A DNA stretch of 64,000 bases, taken from assembly GCF_900108505.1 (NCBI RefSeq), contig NZ_FNWU01000008.1:1-64000 (forward strand). The letters run 5' to 3'. The DNA is from Halopenitus malekzadehii. GTDB taxonomy: Archaea; Halobacteriota; Halobacteria; Halobacteriales; Haloferacaceae. Shown here piece after piece: positions 27,943 through 35,888 of the stretch (positions within the stretch are counted from its first letter, which is position 1; the number at the start of each line of letters is the position of its first letter). A program made the translations under genes and the position numbers. The notes below the pieces were generated by a model. That model worked only from the letters and a program-made list of their open reading frames with translations. It made no database searches and was not told the origin of the DNA.

Positions 27943-28911
27943 ATGATATTCGAGGACCTCCAGACGACCCCGCGCGCGGAGGAACTCATCGACAAGGCGT
28001 TCTCGCGGGCCGCGCGAGCCGGCCGGGCGAAGTCCGGCCACGAGGCCCAGGAGTCGATGCTGCGGACCGCCGGCAACGTGCTCTCCGATAACCTCTCGAA
28101 CGTGGTGACGTCCTGGCCCGACTTCGAGTACGACGTCGACCCGTTCTACTACGAGCTCGCGGACGCGATCGTCGACGTCGACGAGCTCCGCCAGTCGCTG
28201 TCGGAGGTAATGTGGGCGAGCCGCCAGATCGAGTCGATCCGCGACGAGTACACGACGAAGCTGCGTCGGAGCGACGTCGACACGGCGCGGAAACACCGCA
28301 AGCAGGCGTTCGCACGGATGGCCGACATCGCCGAGGAGGTCGCGGACGACCTCCGCCTGATCGGCGACGCCCGCGACGACCTGAAGACGCTGCCCGACAT
28401 CCGGACCGACGAACCCGCGATCGTCGTCGCCGGCTACCCGAACGTCGGCAAGTCCTCGTTCGTCAACCGGGTTACCCGTGCCTCCAACGAGATCGCGGAG
28501 TACCCCTTCACCACCCGTGGCGTGCAGATCGGTCACTTCGAGCGGGACCACGTTCGCTATCAGATCATCGATACGCCGGGGCTGCTCGATCGCCCTCTCG
28601 AGGAGCGCAACGACATCGAGCGCCAGGCGGTCTCCGCCCTCGAGCACCTCGCCGACTGCGTCCTCTTCGTCGTCGATGCCTCCGGCGACTGCGGCTACCC
28701 GCTCGAGGTCCAGCTGGCGCTCCTGGAGGAAGTCGACTCGCTGTTCGGCGCGGACGTCCCCCTGCTCACCGTCTGCAACAAGCAGGACCGGTCGACCGAC
28801 GTGGATGCGGACGCCTATATGAGCGTCACCGAGGACGAGAACGTCGAGGGCGTCCTCGATATGGCGGTCGAAGCCGTCGGGTACGAACCGGACCTTCCCT
28901 CGCGGGAGTGA
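27943..28911 (+). CDS. NOG1/Obg-type GTPase
   Basis: This is a 322-residue GTPase. A helical N-terminal region (about 1-155) precedes the G domain, with G1 GYPNVGKSS (about 164-172), G2 TTRGVQIG, G3 DTPGLLDRP (about 211) and G4 NKQD (about 279). NOG1-family proteins assist assembly of the large ribosomal subunit, and the archaeal members share this N-terminal helical domain. The start MIFEDLQTTPRAEELIDKAF matches the family and has a TATA-like box at the right distance. It follows the RNase P RNA gene on the same strand, both being RNA-maturation functions. Confidence 0.9.
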   Translation: MIFEDLQTTPRAEELIDKAFSRAARAGRAKSGHEAQESMLRTAGNVLSDNLSNVVTSWPDFEYDVDPFYYELADAIVDVDELRQSLSEVMWASRQIESIRDEYTTKLRRSDVDTARKHRKQAFARMADIAEEVADDLRLIGDARDDLKTLPDIRTDEPAIVVAGYPNVGKSSFVNRVTRASNEIAEYPFTTRGVQIGHFERDHVRYQIIDTPGLLDRPLEERNDIERQAVSALEHLADCVLFVVDASGDCGYPLEVQLALLEEVDSLFGADVPLLTVCNKQDRSTDVDADAYMSVTEDENVEGVLDMAVEAVGYEPDLPSRE

Positions 28912-28963
28912 CGATCGGCCCGGATCATCCGGGATCAGCGTCCCCCGAACGTGTGTTCGGCAC

Positions 28964-29392
28964 TCAACAGCAGAAGATGAACGGGTAGACGAGCGCGACG
29001 CGGTCGCCGTCCGCAAGTGTCGTGTCGAACCCCTGTTGGTTCTCGTTGAACCGTCCGTTCACGAGCACGCGAGCGTACGCGACCGTCTGCTCACCGACGG
29101 GATTCTTCCGCCACGTGCCGGGCAGTTCCTCGGGCGTCGGTGCCCAGCCGTGTGCGGTCGACTCCGACTCCGACTCGGCGATGAGTAGCTCCTGGAGCTC
29201 CGGATACTCCTCGAACAGGGCGTCGAGGAACTCCCGGAGGGTGTCACCCTCGAACCGGTACTCGAACTCCGACCGGTCGAGCGCGGTCCGAACGTGGCCG
29301 GTACACCGGACCGTGACGGTCGTTTCACCCTCCCGGTTCGACGGCGTCGCCGTCGCGGCGTCGGCCTCGGCGGCCTCGGTCGTCGTCTGCAT
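28964..29392 (-). CDS. MoaD/ThiS-like (SAMP-like) beta-grasp protein ending in Cys-Cys
   Basis: This is a 142-residue ubiquitin-fold protein. After a Thr/Ala/Glu-rich N-terminus (about 1-22) comes TTVTVRCTGHVRTAL, then LREFLDALFEEYPELQELL, YARVLVNGRFNENQQG and the end LADGDRVALVYPFIFCC. Canonical MoaD, ThiS and archaeal SAMPs end in Gly-Gly, which is adenylated or conjugated; here the two last codons are TGC TGT (Cys-Cys) before the stop. A role as sulfur carrier or modifier therefore cannot be assumed. The ATG at 29392 was chosen because the longer reading upstream is unlike the family. It converges with the GTPase gene. Confidence 0.8.
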   Translation of the reverse strand: MQTTTEAAEADAATATPSNREGETTVTVRCTGHVRTALDRSEFEYRFEGDTLREFLDALFEEYPELQELLIAESESESTAHGWAPTPEELPGTWRKNPVGEQTVAYARVLVNGRFNENQQGFDTTLADGDRVALVYPFIFCC

Positions 29393-29471
29393 ATCGTCTC
29401 GTTCGTGCCCGACGTCCCTCCCCGTTGTGCCGAATATGTTCGCTATCGTCGAACCGGAGTGGACGCGCGGG

Positions 29472-30227
29472 TCACCCGGTCGTCTCGGCCTCAAAGATGA
29501 CGTGGACCTGTACGTCGACGCTCACCTCTCCCGTCTCGATGGACGTCGAGGACCCGCCGTTGCCCGCGGCGTCCTCGGTGACCGCCATCGGCTCGGCGCG
29601 GTACGGCGAGACGCGGTCGTCCATCGTCGAGATGGTGTAGACGTCGATGACCTCGAGTCCGGTGTTGTTCGCGAGCATCCGGGCGCGCCCGTCCGCGTTC
29701 TCGACCGCGTTCTCGAAGGCCGTGGTTCGCAGTTCCTCCTCGCGCTCGTCGCTCAGCCCGAACTGCACGCGGTTGACGCTGTCGGCGCCGGAATCGACCG
29801 CGACGTCGATGACCTCGCCGACCGCCTCCACGTCGTGGACCTCGATCTCGTACTGGTGAACCCCGACGTATTCGGGCTCCGTACCCTCACGCTCGGCCTC
29901 CGGTACCGGACGGCGCTCTCGAATGTCGTAGCGTGTCGTCCGGATCTGGTCGTCCTCGATCCCCCAGTCCTGGAGGGCCGATCGAAGCGACGCCTCGTCG
30001 GCGGCGATCTCCTCTCGGACGGCCGACGAGGAGTTACCTCGTGCCTCAACGGCCACGGTGATCGTCGCTCGGTCGGGCTCGGCGGTCGCCTCGCCGTCCG
30101 CAGTCACCTCGATCGTTCGGTCCGGTTCGCCGTCATCCGTTGGCGTGGCGTCGCCGGCGACGCCCGCACAGCCCGCCAGGAGGAGGGTCGCGGCCAGCGC
30201 CAGCGCACCGATCAGTCGTCTGTCCAT
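29472..30227 (-). CDS. SIMPL-domain (DUF541) lipoprotein
   Basis: This 251-residue secreted lipoprotein begins MDRRLIGALALAATLLLAGCAG, a signal peptide with lipobox LAGC, followed by a Thr/Asp linker. The rest is a SIMPL/DUF541 domain (RTIEVTADGEATAEPDRATITVAVEARG, about residues 45-250) that ends SVDVQVHVIFEA. These domains are found in bacterial and archaeal envelope proteins and their job is not settled. The gene is followed downstream by the MoaD-like gene on the same strand, 79 bases away, without obvious functional linkage. Confidence 0.88.
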   Translation of the reverse strand: MDRRLIGALALAATLLLAGCAGVAGDATPTDDGEPDRTIEVTADGEATAEPDRATITVAVEARGNSSSAVREEIAADEASLRSALQDWGIEDDQIRTTRYDIRERRPVPEAEREGTEPEYVGVHQYEIEVHDVEAVGEVIDVAVDSGADSVNRVQFGLSDEREEELRTTAFENAVENADGRARMLANNTGLEVIDVYTISTMDDRVSPYRAEPMAVTEDAAGNGGSSTSIETGEVSVDVQVHVIFEAETTG

Positions 30228-30387
30228 ACCGACACTGTGTCGGGAACGGGCCTTAAGCCAGCGATGACACAAAGAACGTTTTGTCCCAGCACGGCGCTCG
30301 ACCGAAGTCGGCGGCGATGGCTGTGGCCGAAGCGCTCGCCGGCCGGTCGTCGACCATCAGTCGGATCGGTCCACGTCCGAATGGCGA

Positions 30388-31683
30388 TCAGCCGGAGCGA
30401 TCGACCGTCAATACGCGTACCTCGACGGCGACCTGTCCATCGACGACCGGCTCGATGCGGTCGTCGAGACGCGCGGCGAGCCCGGCGACGGTGGTCCCCG
30501 GCTCGGATCCAACCGTTATCACCACGCGTTCGGTCCGTAATGGAGGTATGCTGCCGGTTCGATGTACCTCCAGGTCGATCAGGTCCAGCTGTGCCTCCGC
30601 CAGCGCCAGCTCCGACTCGACCGCCTCCCGAACGTCCTGTTCGGTCGTGGTCGCGACGTAGGTGTCGTAGGTGACGCCGCCGAGGAAGACCGACAGGATC
30701 GCGATGGCCGCCAGAAGCGCCGTCACACGCTTGAGGAGCGCCGATTTGGCCTCCGCCTCACGGAACCACGAGTCCGGTCGATAGCCTTCATACCACAGGA
30801 CGACGAGTGCCGCGAGGTTGATCGAGAGCACGTTGACAAGCACGAGCACGCCCGCCCCCAGCGCGAGTCGTGGGATCCCGAAGGCGATCCCGATCCCGAC
30901 TGCCGCGGCCGGCGGGATCAACGCAACGGCGATCATCACGCCCACGAGCGCGGATGAGACGCCGGTCATCAGCGAGAGAACCCCGGCGATCCCGGCTCCG
31001 AGTGCCACCGCGAGGACGAGCACGTTCGGAGCGAGCCGCTCGGAGACCTCCGCGAGCGCGAGCGGGTCGAGGCCGGGCGGAACCAGGTTGAGCGTGCGGA
31101 GCCCTGCGGCGAAGACCGCGGCGGATCCGACCGCGAGGACGACGCCGAGTATCTGGAGCCGGACGCCGCGTCCGAACAGCTCGTCGTCGTCGACGACGGT
31201 TCCGACGGCGGCCGACATCGCCGGGCCGATGAGGGGCGCGATCACCATCGATCCCACGACCGTCGCCGGCGAGTCGAGCAGCAGCCCCGCGGTGGCGATG
31301 ACCGCCGAGATGACCGTCATCAGGACGTACGTCCGGATGCCCGAGACGAGACCCGTCGCCTTCGTCTGCAGCTCCTCCTTGGCGATCCGGTCCTCGCTGT
31401 GGTCCGATTCCTCGGCGTACCGCTCCTCGAGCTGCTCGAAGCGCCGGGAGATGACCGTCTCGGCGTCGACGATGACGGTGTAGGTCTCCTCGTCGATCCC
31501 GGCCTCCCGGAGCCGGTCGAGTACCGGTTCGACGGCCGCGGTTGGAAGCGGGAACGAGACGACGCCCGTGTACTTTCGCCCGCTCGTCTCGTCGGTCACC
31601 ACGTAGTCGATCCCCTCCTCGTCGAGCGCGTCGAGGATCGCCGCACGCTTGCCGGCCGGGATCATGACCTGTACGAGTCGCAC
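30388..31683 (-). CDS. DUF389/TIGR00341-family membrane protein
   Basis: This is a 431-residue protein. The N-terminal domain (about 1-80) is soluble and alpha/beta, MRLVQVMIPAGKRAAILDALDEEGIDYVVT. It is followed by a highly hydrophobic block of about eight helices containing PATVVGSMVIAPLIGPAMS and ALIPPAAAVGIGIAFG, the signatures of the DUF389 family, then a C-terminal soluble part. The family is widespread in archaea and bacteria, and function is not established. It appears to be its own transcription unit. Confidence 0.88.
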   Translation of the reverse strand: MRLVQVMIPAGKRAAILDALDEEGIDYVVTDETSGRKYTGVVSFPLPTAAVEPVLDRLREAGIDEETYTVIVDAETVISRRFEQLEERYAEESDHSEDRIAKEELQTKATGLVSGIRTYVLMTVISAVIATAGLLLDSPATVVGSMVIAPLIGPAMSAAVGTVVDDDELFGRGVRLQILGVVLAVGSAAVFAAGLRTLNLVPPGLDPLALAEVSERLAPNVLVLAVALGAGIAGVLSLMTGVSSALVGVMIAVALIPPAAAVGIGIAFGIPRLALGAGVLVLVNVLSINLAALVVLWYEGYRPDSWFREAEAKSALLKRVTALLAAIAILSVFLGGVTYDTYVATTTEQDVREAVESELALAEAQLDLIDLEVHRTGSIPPLRTERVVITVGSEPGTTVAGLAARLDDRIEPVVDGQVAVEVRVLTVDRSG

Positions 31684-31754
31684 ACTCCCCGATGGAGTCG
31701 TGATCGGTTAAAAACTCGGGGGTCGCAACCGTCACGGGCGCCGCGGGGCGGTCG

Positions 31755-32096
31755 TCACCGCGTGTACGTCCGCAGCGACGCGAAACCGCGTCCGTTCTCG
31801 GCGGTCTCGAAGACGTCCACGAAGGCGAAAAGCGGCTCGCCCGACGCCGCCAGTAGCCGGCCGTGGACGGCGACGTCGTCGCCGTTAGCGTAGACGTCGT
31901 CGATCGCGTGTGAGGTATCGGTTCTGGGGCGGTCCTCGCGCATGAACTCGACAAACCGGTCGCGTCCCCGGAGCGTTCGGTCGGGTCGGTCGTGAACGAA
32001 CTCGGCGTCCAGAAGCGTCCGAAGGTCCTCATAGCGAGCCTCGTCGATCGCCTCGTAGTACCGCCGTGCCCGTCGCCGTGCGTCGCGGCCGTCCAT
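31755..32096 (-). CDS. NTF2-like/SnoaL-fold protein
   Basis: This 113-residue single-domain protein begins MDGRDARRRARRYYEAIDEARYEDL. The pattern YYEAIDEARYEDLRTLLDAEFVHDRPDRTLRGRDRFVEFM is the helix-sheet start of NTF2-like folds, followed by AVHGRLLA and FAFVDVFETAENGRGFASLRTY. Its role is unknown; such small proteins often bind or isomerise small molecules. The ATG at 32096 was chosen because longer upstream readings cover the divergent radB promoter. Confidence 0.8.
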   Translation of the reverse strand: MDGRDARRRARRYYEAIDEARYEDLRTLLDAEFVHDRPDRTLRGRDRFVEFMREDRPRTDTSHAIDDVYANGDDVAVHGRLLAASGEPLFAFVDVFETAENGRGFASLRTYTR

Positions 32097-32190
32097 ACGG
32101 ACGTGGTCGGGTTCACGAGCCAAAACGTCACGGATCGATGCGGGGATTCGATCCACGTCGCTTTTCTCGACGCCCCATCTACGGTTATGG

Positions 32191-32901
32191 GTGAGCGATC
32201 CCGTTTCACTCGGCTGTGACCCGCTCGACGATCTGCTCGGCGGCGGGTTCGAACGCGGCGTGGTCACCCAGGTCTACGGGCCGCCCGCGGCGGGCAAGAC
32301 GAACCTCGCGCTGTCGGCCGCCGTCGAGGTGGCCGCCGAGGGTGGAAGCGTCCTCTATATCGACACCGAGGGGCTCTCGATCGACCGGTTTCGACAGATC
32401 GCCGAGGCGAGAACCGACGACGACGTCGAGTCGGTTGCCTCCCGACTGATCATCACCGAAGCGTACGACTTCGACGACCAGCAGGAGGCGGTTCGGGACG
32501 CCGCCGAGTTCGCCCCGGAGGTCGACCTCATCGTTCTCGACTCCGCGACCGGCTTCTACCGGCTGGAGCGAACCGCCGACACCGAGGGCGGGGAGTCGCT
32601 CCGGAAGGTCGCCGATCAGGTCACCCACCTCCTCTCGCTGGCCCGGCGCCACGACCTGGCGGTCGTCGTCACCAACCAGGTCTTCACCGATCCCGAAAGC
32701 GACCGTGCTCGGCCGCTGGGCGGTCACACCCTCGAACACTGGACCGGCGCGGTCGTTCGCGTCGACCGCTTCCGCGGCGGCAATCGGCGGGCGACGCTGG
32801 AGAAGCATCGATCGACGGAAACCGGCGGCCACGCGACGTTCCAACTCACCGGGGGCGGGATCGAACCCGCTGGTTCCTCGGACGGAGTTGACCCGTTCTG
32901 A
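32191..32901 (+). CDS. radB: Recombinase paralog RadB
   Basis: This 236-residue archaeal RecA-family protein assists RadA in homologous recombination. Walker A GPPAAGKTN lies at about residues 30-38, SVLYIDTEGLSIDRF follows, Walker B is LIVLDSATGFYRLE, and VVTNQVFTDPES is a RadA-type L2 region. The protein lacks the N-terminal helix-hairpin-helix of RadA, as RadB does. The start is GTG at 32191; the nearby ATG at 32187 is in another frame. It ends shortly before the convergent CBS gene. Confidence 0.93.
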   Translation: MSDPVSLGCDPLDDLLGGGFERGVVTQVYGPPAAGKTNLALSAAVEVAAEGGSVLYIDTEGLSIDRFRQIAEARTDDDVESVASRLIITEAYDFDDQQEAVRDAAEFAPEVDLIVLDSATGFYRLERTADTEGGESLRKVADQVTHLLSLARRHDLAVVVTNQVFTDPESDRARPLGGHTLEHWTGAVVRVDRFRGGNRRATLEKHRSTETGGHATFQLTGGGIEPAGSSDGVDPF

Positions 32902-32932
32902 ATCGCGGTGATCCTCGTCCGGAGTGAGCCGC

Positions 32933-34072
32933 TTACAGCTCGCCGATCTTCCGGAGCAGCTGCCCGCGGTACTTCTCGTCGGCGTTGACGCCCTTGAGCT
33001 CGAGGACGTTCCGTTCGAGTTTGTCGAGGGCGACGTGGAAGCCGTGTTCGGCGCCGTAGCCCTCGCCGGTCCCGATGACCTGTCCCTTGCTCGTCCGGAG
33101 CCGGATCTGACACTGGATGAGCGGCGTGCCACGGAGCTTCTCCTTGTGTTCCTGCAGGCGGACGTGCGCGTGGAACACCTGCATCTTCCCGTATTTGTTC
33201 GTCACGTCCTGGATCGACTCGATGACGTGGTCACGGGAGATCGTATCGAGGAGCTCGATGTTGGTGATCTGGACGTCCATCGACTCCTCCTCGGTGAAGG
33301 TGAGCGACCGAAGGATGTCGGTTTTGGTGATGATCCCGGTGACGGTATCCTCGTCGTTCGGCGTGACGACGAGTCCGGCCACATTGTTGTCGAACATTCG
33401 CTCCAGGGCGGCCTTGGTGGTCTCGTCGGTGCGGGCGGTGAGCGCCGGGCTCGACATCAGGTCGTAGACGGGGAGATCGAGCATCCGGTCGATGTCACCC
33501 GCCCGGTCGCCGCTCCCTTGTCGGTCCTGGTCGCGGACGACGAAGTCGACGATGTCGTTGGTGGTCACGACGCCGGTGAGGCTCCCGTTCTCGTTGAGCA
33601 CCGGTAGCCGCGAGATGCCGTGTTTACGGAGCCGGTTGATCGCCTGCCCGACGTGTTCCTTCTCGCCGATCGTGACGACGTCGGCGGTGTACACCTGCTC
33701 GACGGTGTTGGCGTCGAAGCTGTCGATGACGGCCTCGAGGATCGCGTCCTCGGTGATGATCCCGTCCAGCTTCTCACCGTCGTAGACGGGTGCGATCTTG
33801 ACGTTCCCCTCGATGAGCAGCCGGGCGGCCTCCCGGATGTCCTCGCGGAGCGCGATCTCGGGAGCGGGTTTCATCACCGCCGAGACCTTCGTGTCGTCCC
33901 CCATCCGCGAGCGGATCAGCTGTTTCTCACCGACGACGCCGGCGTAATCGCCGTCCTCGGTAACGATGATCCCCTTCGGGTTCTCCCGATCGAACAGGGA
34001 TCGGACCTTGGCAAGACGCTCGTCGACGTCGACCTCGACGTATTCCGGCACCGCGATATCAGCAATATTCAT
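32933..34072 (-). CDS. CBS-domain protein with C-terminal HPF-like domain
   Basis: This is a 379-residue protein. Four CBS-like repeats are visible, about residues 8-60 (GIIVTEDGDYAGVVGEKQLI), 65-125 (DGIITEDAILEAVI), 130-190 (LPVLNENGSLTGVVTTNDIVDF) and 205-265 (GLVVTPNDEDTVTGIITKTDIL). A C-terminal domain (about 275-379) follows, containing FHAHVRLQEHKEKLRG and FHVALDKLERNVLELKG, which resembles the ribosome hibernation/S30AE fold. This suggests an energy or nucleotide sensor coupled to a ribosome-binding domain (inference). It converges with radB, with 31 bases between stops. Confidence 0.82.
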   Translation of the reverse strand: MNIADIAVPEYVEVDVDERLAKVRSLFDRENPKGIIVTEDGDYAGVVGEKQLIRSRMGDDTKVSAVMKPAPEIALREDIREAARLLIEGNVKIAPVYDGEKLDGIITEDAILEAVIDSFDANTVEQVYTADVVTIGEKEHVGQAINRLRKHGISRLPVLNENGSLTGVVTTNDIVDFVVRDQDRQGSGDRAGDIDRMLDLPVYDLMSSPALTARTDETTKAALERMFDNNVAGLVVTPNDEDTVTGIITKTDILRSLTFTEEESMDVQITNIELLDTISRDHVIESIQDVTNKYGKMQVFHAHVRLQEHKEKLRGTPLIQCQIRLRTSKGQVIGTGEGYGAEHGFHVALDKLERNVLELKGVNADEKYRGQLLRKIGEL

Positions 34073-34118
34073 GGTCCAAGCCGAACCTAGAGCCGGACGG
34101 GTATTGAAAGTACGGGAG

Positions 34119-34784
34119 TCACTCTTCGTCGATCGACTCCTCGTCGATGAGGACGTCCTCGATCAGCCGCGCCGATCCGCGACGGATCCGACCGCTGACG
34201 GCCGTTCGGGAGATCTCGAGCAGCTCCGAGAGCCCCTCGAGGGTGATCTCGCGAGGATCGTCGTAGTAGCCGTTGCGGTACGCGTTGACCAGCGCCTCGA
34301 TCTGTGGCTCGGTCAGCCCGAACCCGGATTCCTCGGCCGCGTCCTCGGTCTGCCGGAGCTCGAGAACGGTGAAACGGATCCCGTTCCGGTCGGCGAAGGC
34401 GCTCAGATCCTCCATCGTCTCGTGATCCTGCAGCTCCAGGCGCAGCTTCCAGCCGTCGCGGTGGCTTCGCGACTCGAGAACGAGCCCGCCGGCTGCCGAG
34501 ACCGGTGGCGTGATCAGCGTCGCGGCGTCGGTGTACTCGATCCGATAGGTGCGACGCGGGTCAGCCTCGGTGACCGGCGTGAAGGACGCGACGGTGTGAT
34601 CCGCCGCCAACGCCTCCTCGAACGCCTCGAAGTCGGCGGCTTCAACCCAAAAGAAGTGCCCGTCGTTGACCGGGTCCGTTCCGGTGTCGGAGACGACGCC
34701 GATCTCCGCGTCCGGGAGCGCTCGGATCGTGGGCGCAAGCGCGAGATCGGAATGGGCCACGTAGACGCTGGTCGAGACGATCAT
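34119..34784 (-). CDS. Bacterio-opsin activator (bat)-type HTH transcription regulator
   Basis: This is a 221-residue regulator. The N-terminal two-thirds (MIVSTSVYVAHSDLALAPTIRALPDAEIGV) matches the sensor-like domain found in HTH_10 regulators. The C-terminal HTH is SGFGLTEPQIEALVNAYRNGYYDDPREITLEGLSELLEISRTAVSGRIRRGSARLIEDVL. This is the bat HTH pattern (helix-turn-helix with DPR). It is one of two adjacent paralogs on the minus strand, the other starting at 35779. Its target genes are unknown. Confidence 0.88.
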   Translation of the reverse strand: MIVSTSVYVAHSDLALAPTIRALPDAEIGVVSDTGTDPVNDGHFFWVEAADFEAFEEALAADHTVASFTPVTEADPRRTYRIEYTDAATLITPPVSAAGGLVLESRSHRDGWKLRLELQDHETMEDLSAFADRNGIRFTVLELRQTEDAAEESGFGLTEPQIEALVNAYRNGYYDDPREITLEGLSELLEISRTAVSGRIRRGSARLIEDVLIDEESIDEE

Positions 34785-35083
34785 CGTGTGCGTCGGTGTG
34801 ACTGTGTCGGGCCCGTCAGCCGACCACGGGGGACCGTTACGTGGCAGTCACGGGGAGGTGATCGGGCGATCGTCGGGCGTCGAGCAGCGGGCGATCGTCG
34901 GACGGTTGCGGGACGTCGGTCGCGTCTGCGTCGGCCACTCACCACGGTGGTATCAGTGATCACGGATCGTCGGATGCGTCCCCTTCGTCGATCCGACATA
35001 AAACGTTTGCCCGGAACGGCCCGAACACGAGCCGGAACCGCACGGGGAGAACTCGAGGGACGATCCGGTTCAGCGGTTTCGCG
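34785..35083. other. Intergenic region between two bat-type regulator genes
   Basis: About 300 bases without a supported gene. It contains two copies of gggcgatcgtcgg (34864-34876 and 34889-34901), each centred on the palindrome CGATCG, upstream of the 34784 gene start. They may be an operator. A TATA-like stretch (aaaacgtttg) lies near 34999. Confidence 0.5.
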
Positions 35084-35779
35084 TCACCGGTGCGGTCGAT
35101 CCGAACGATCGACGAGGAGCGTCCGCTCGATCAGTGCGCGGATCCCGCGTTTGAGGCGACCGCCGACCGCCGAGGCGGAGTAACCGAGTTCCGCGGCGAC
35201 GTCAGCCAGGGAGGCCTCGCGAGGGTCCGCGAAGTACCCGAGTTCGTACGCGACGACGAGCGCCTCCCGCTGTTTCTCCGTGAGCGCATCACGGACCGGA
35301 TACTCCGCGTCGGCTCCCGGAAGCTGCCGGACGTCGACGACCTCGAAGCTGAAGCCCGCCTCGCGGGCGTGCTCCCAGACGTCGTGAAGGGCCTCCCGGT
35401 CGGGCAGCAGCCACTGCTCGTGCCATCCTCGCGGCGTGGTCTCGAGTCCCGACGCTGCGCTTCGGGCGTCGATCACGAACCCGCCGTGGCGCGTGACCTG
35501 TGGCCCGAGCAGAACCGCGGTCTCCGCGAAGGTGACGCCCCAGAGGTTTCGCCGGTCGAACTCGGGCATCGGGTGCACCGTCTCGACCGTGCGGTCACGC
35601 TCGAGGGTCTCGGCGACCACGTCGGGAGCCACGGCGTCACACTTCAGCACGTAGATCTCGCGTTCGGGATCCGTGCTCGTTTCGGGGAGGATGCGAACGT
35701 CCATATCCGGGGTCGACGCGAAGGTGTCCGCGAGCGCGCCGTCCTCGTGGGCGAACCGTACCTCGGCGAAGGTGGTCAT
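35084..35779 (-). CDS. Bat-type HTH transcription regulator, second paralog
   Basis: This 231-residue regulator starts MTTFAEVRFAHEDGALADTF and has the same layout as the neighbour at 34119: a sensor-like first two-thirds (RILPETSTDPEREIYVLKCD), then the HTH (YPVRDALTEKQREALVVAYELGYFADPREASLADVAAELGYSASAVGGRLKRGIRALIERTL). The ATG at 35779 was preferred over longer in-frame readings because the bat-type domain begins there. Its targets are unknown. Confidence 0.88.
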   Translation of the reverse strand: MTTFAEVRFAHEDGALADTFASTPDMDVRILPETSTDPEREIYVLKCDAVAPDVVAETLERDRTVETVHPMPEFDRRNLWGVTFAETAVLLGPQVTRHGGFVIDARSAASGLETTPRGWHEQWLLPDREALHDVWEHAREAGFSFEVVDVRQLPGADAEYPVRDALTEKQREALVVAYELGYFADPREASLADVAAELGYSASAVGGRLKRGIRALIERTLLVDRSDRPHR

Positions 35780-35888
35780 CGACGGAGTGTCCGATCGGAG
35801 GAACGCACTCGTCCGGCAAAATACCACCGGCAGTACCGATGCCGATCGGTTCCTGCGACCGGAGGAGCGGAGACCAGCCGACGGCGAG

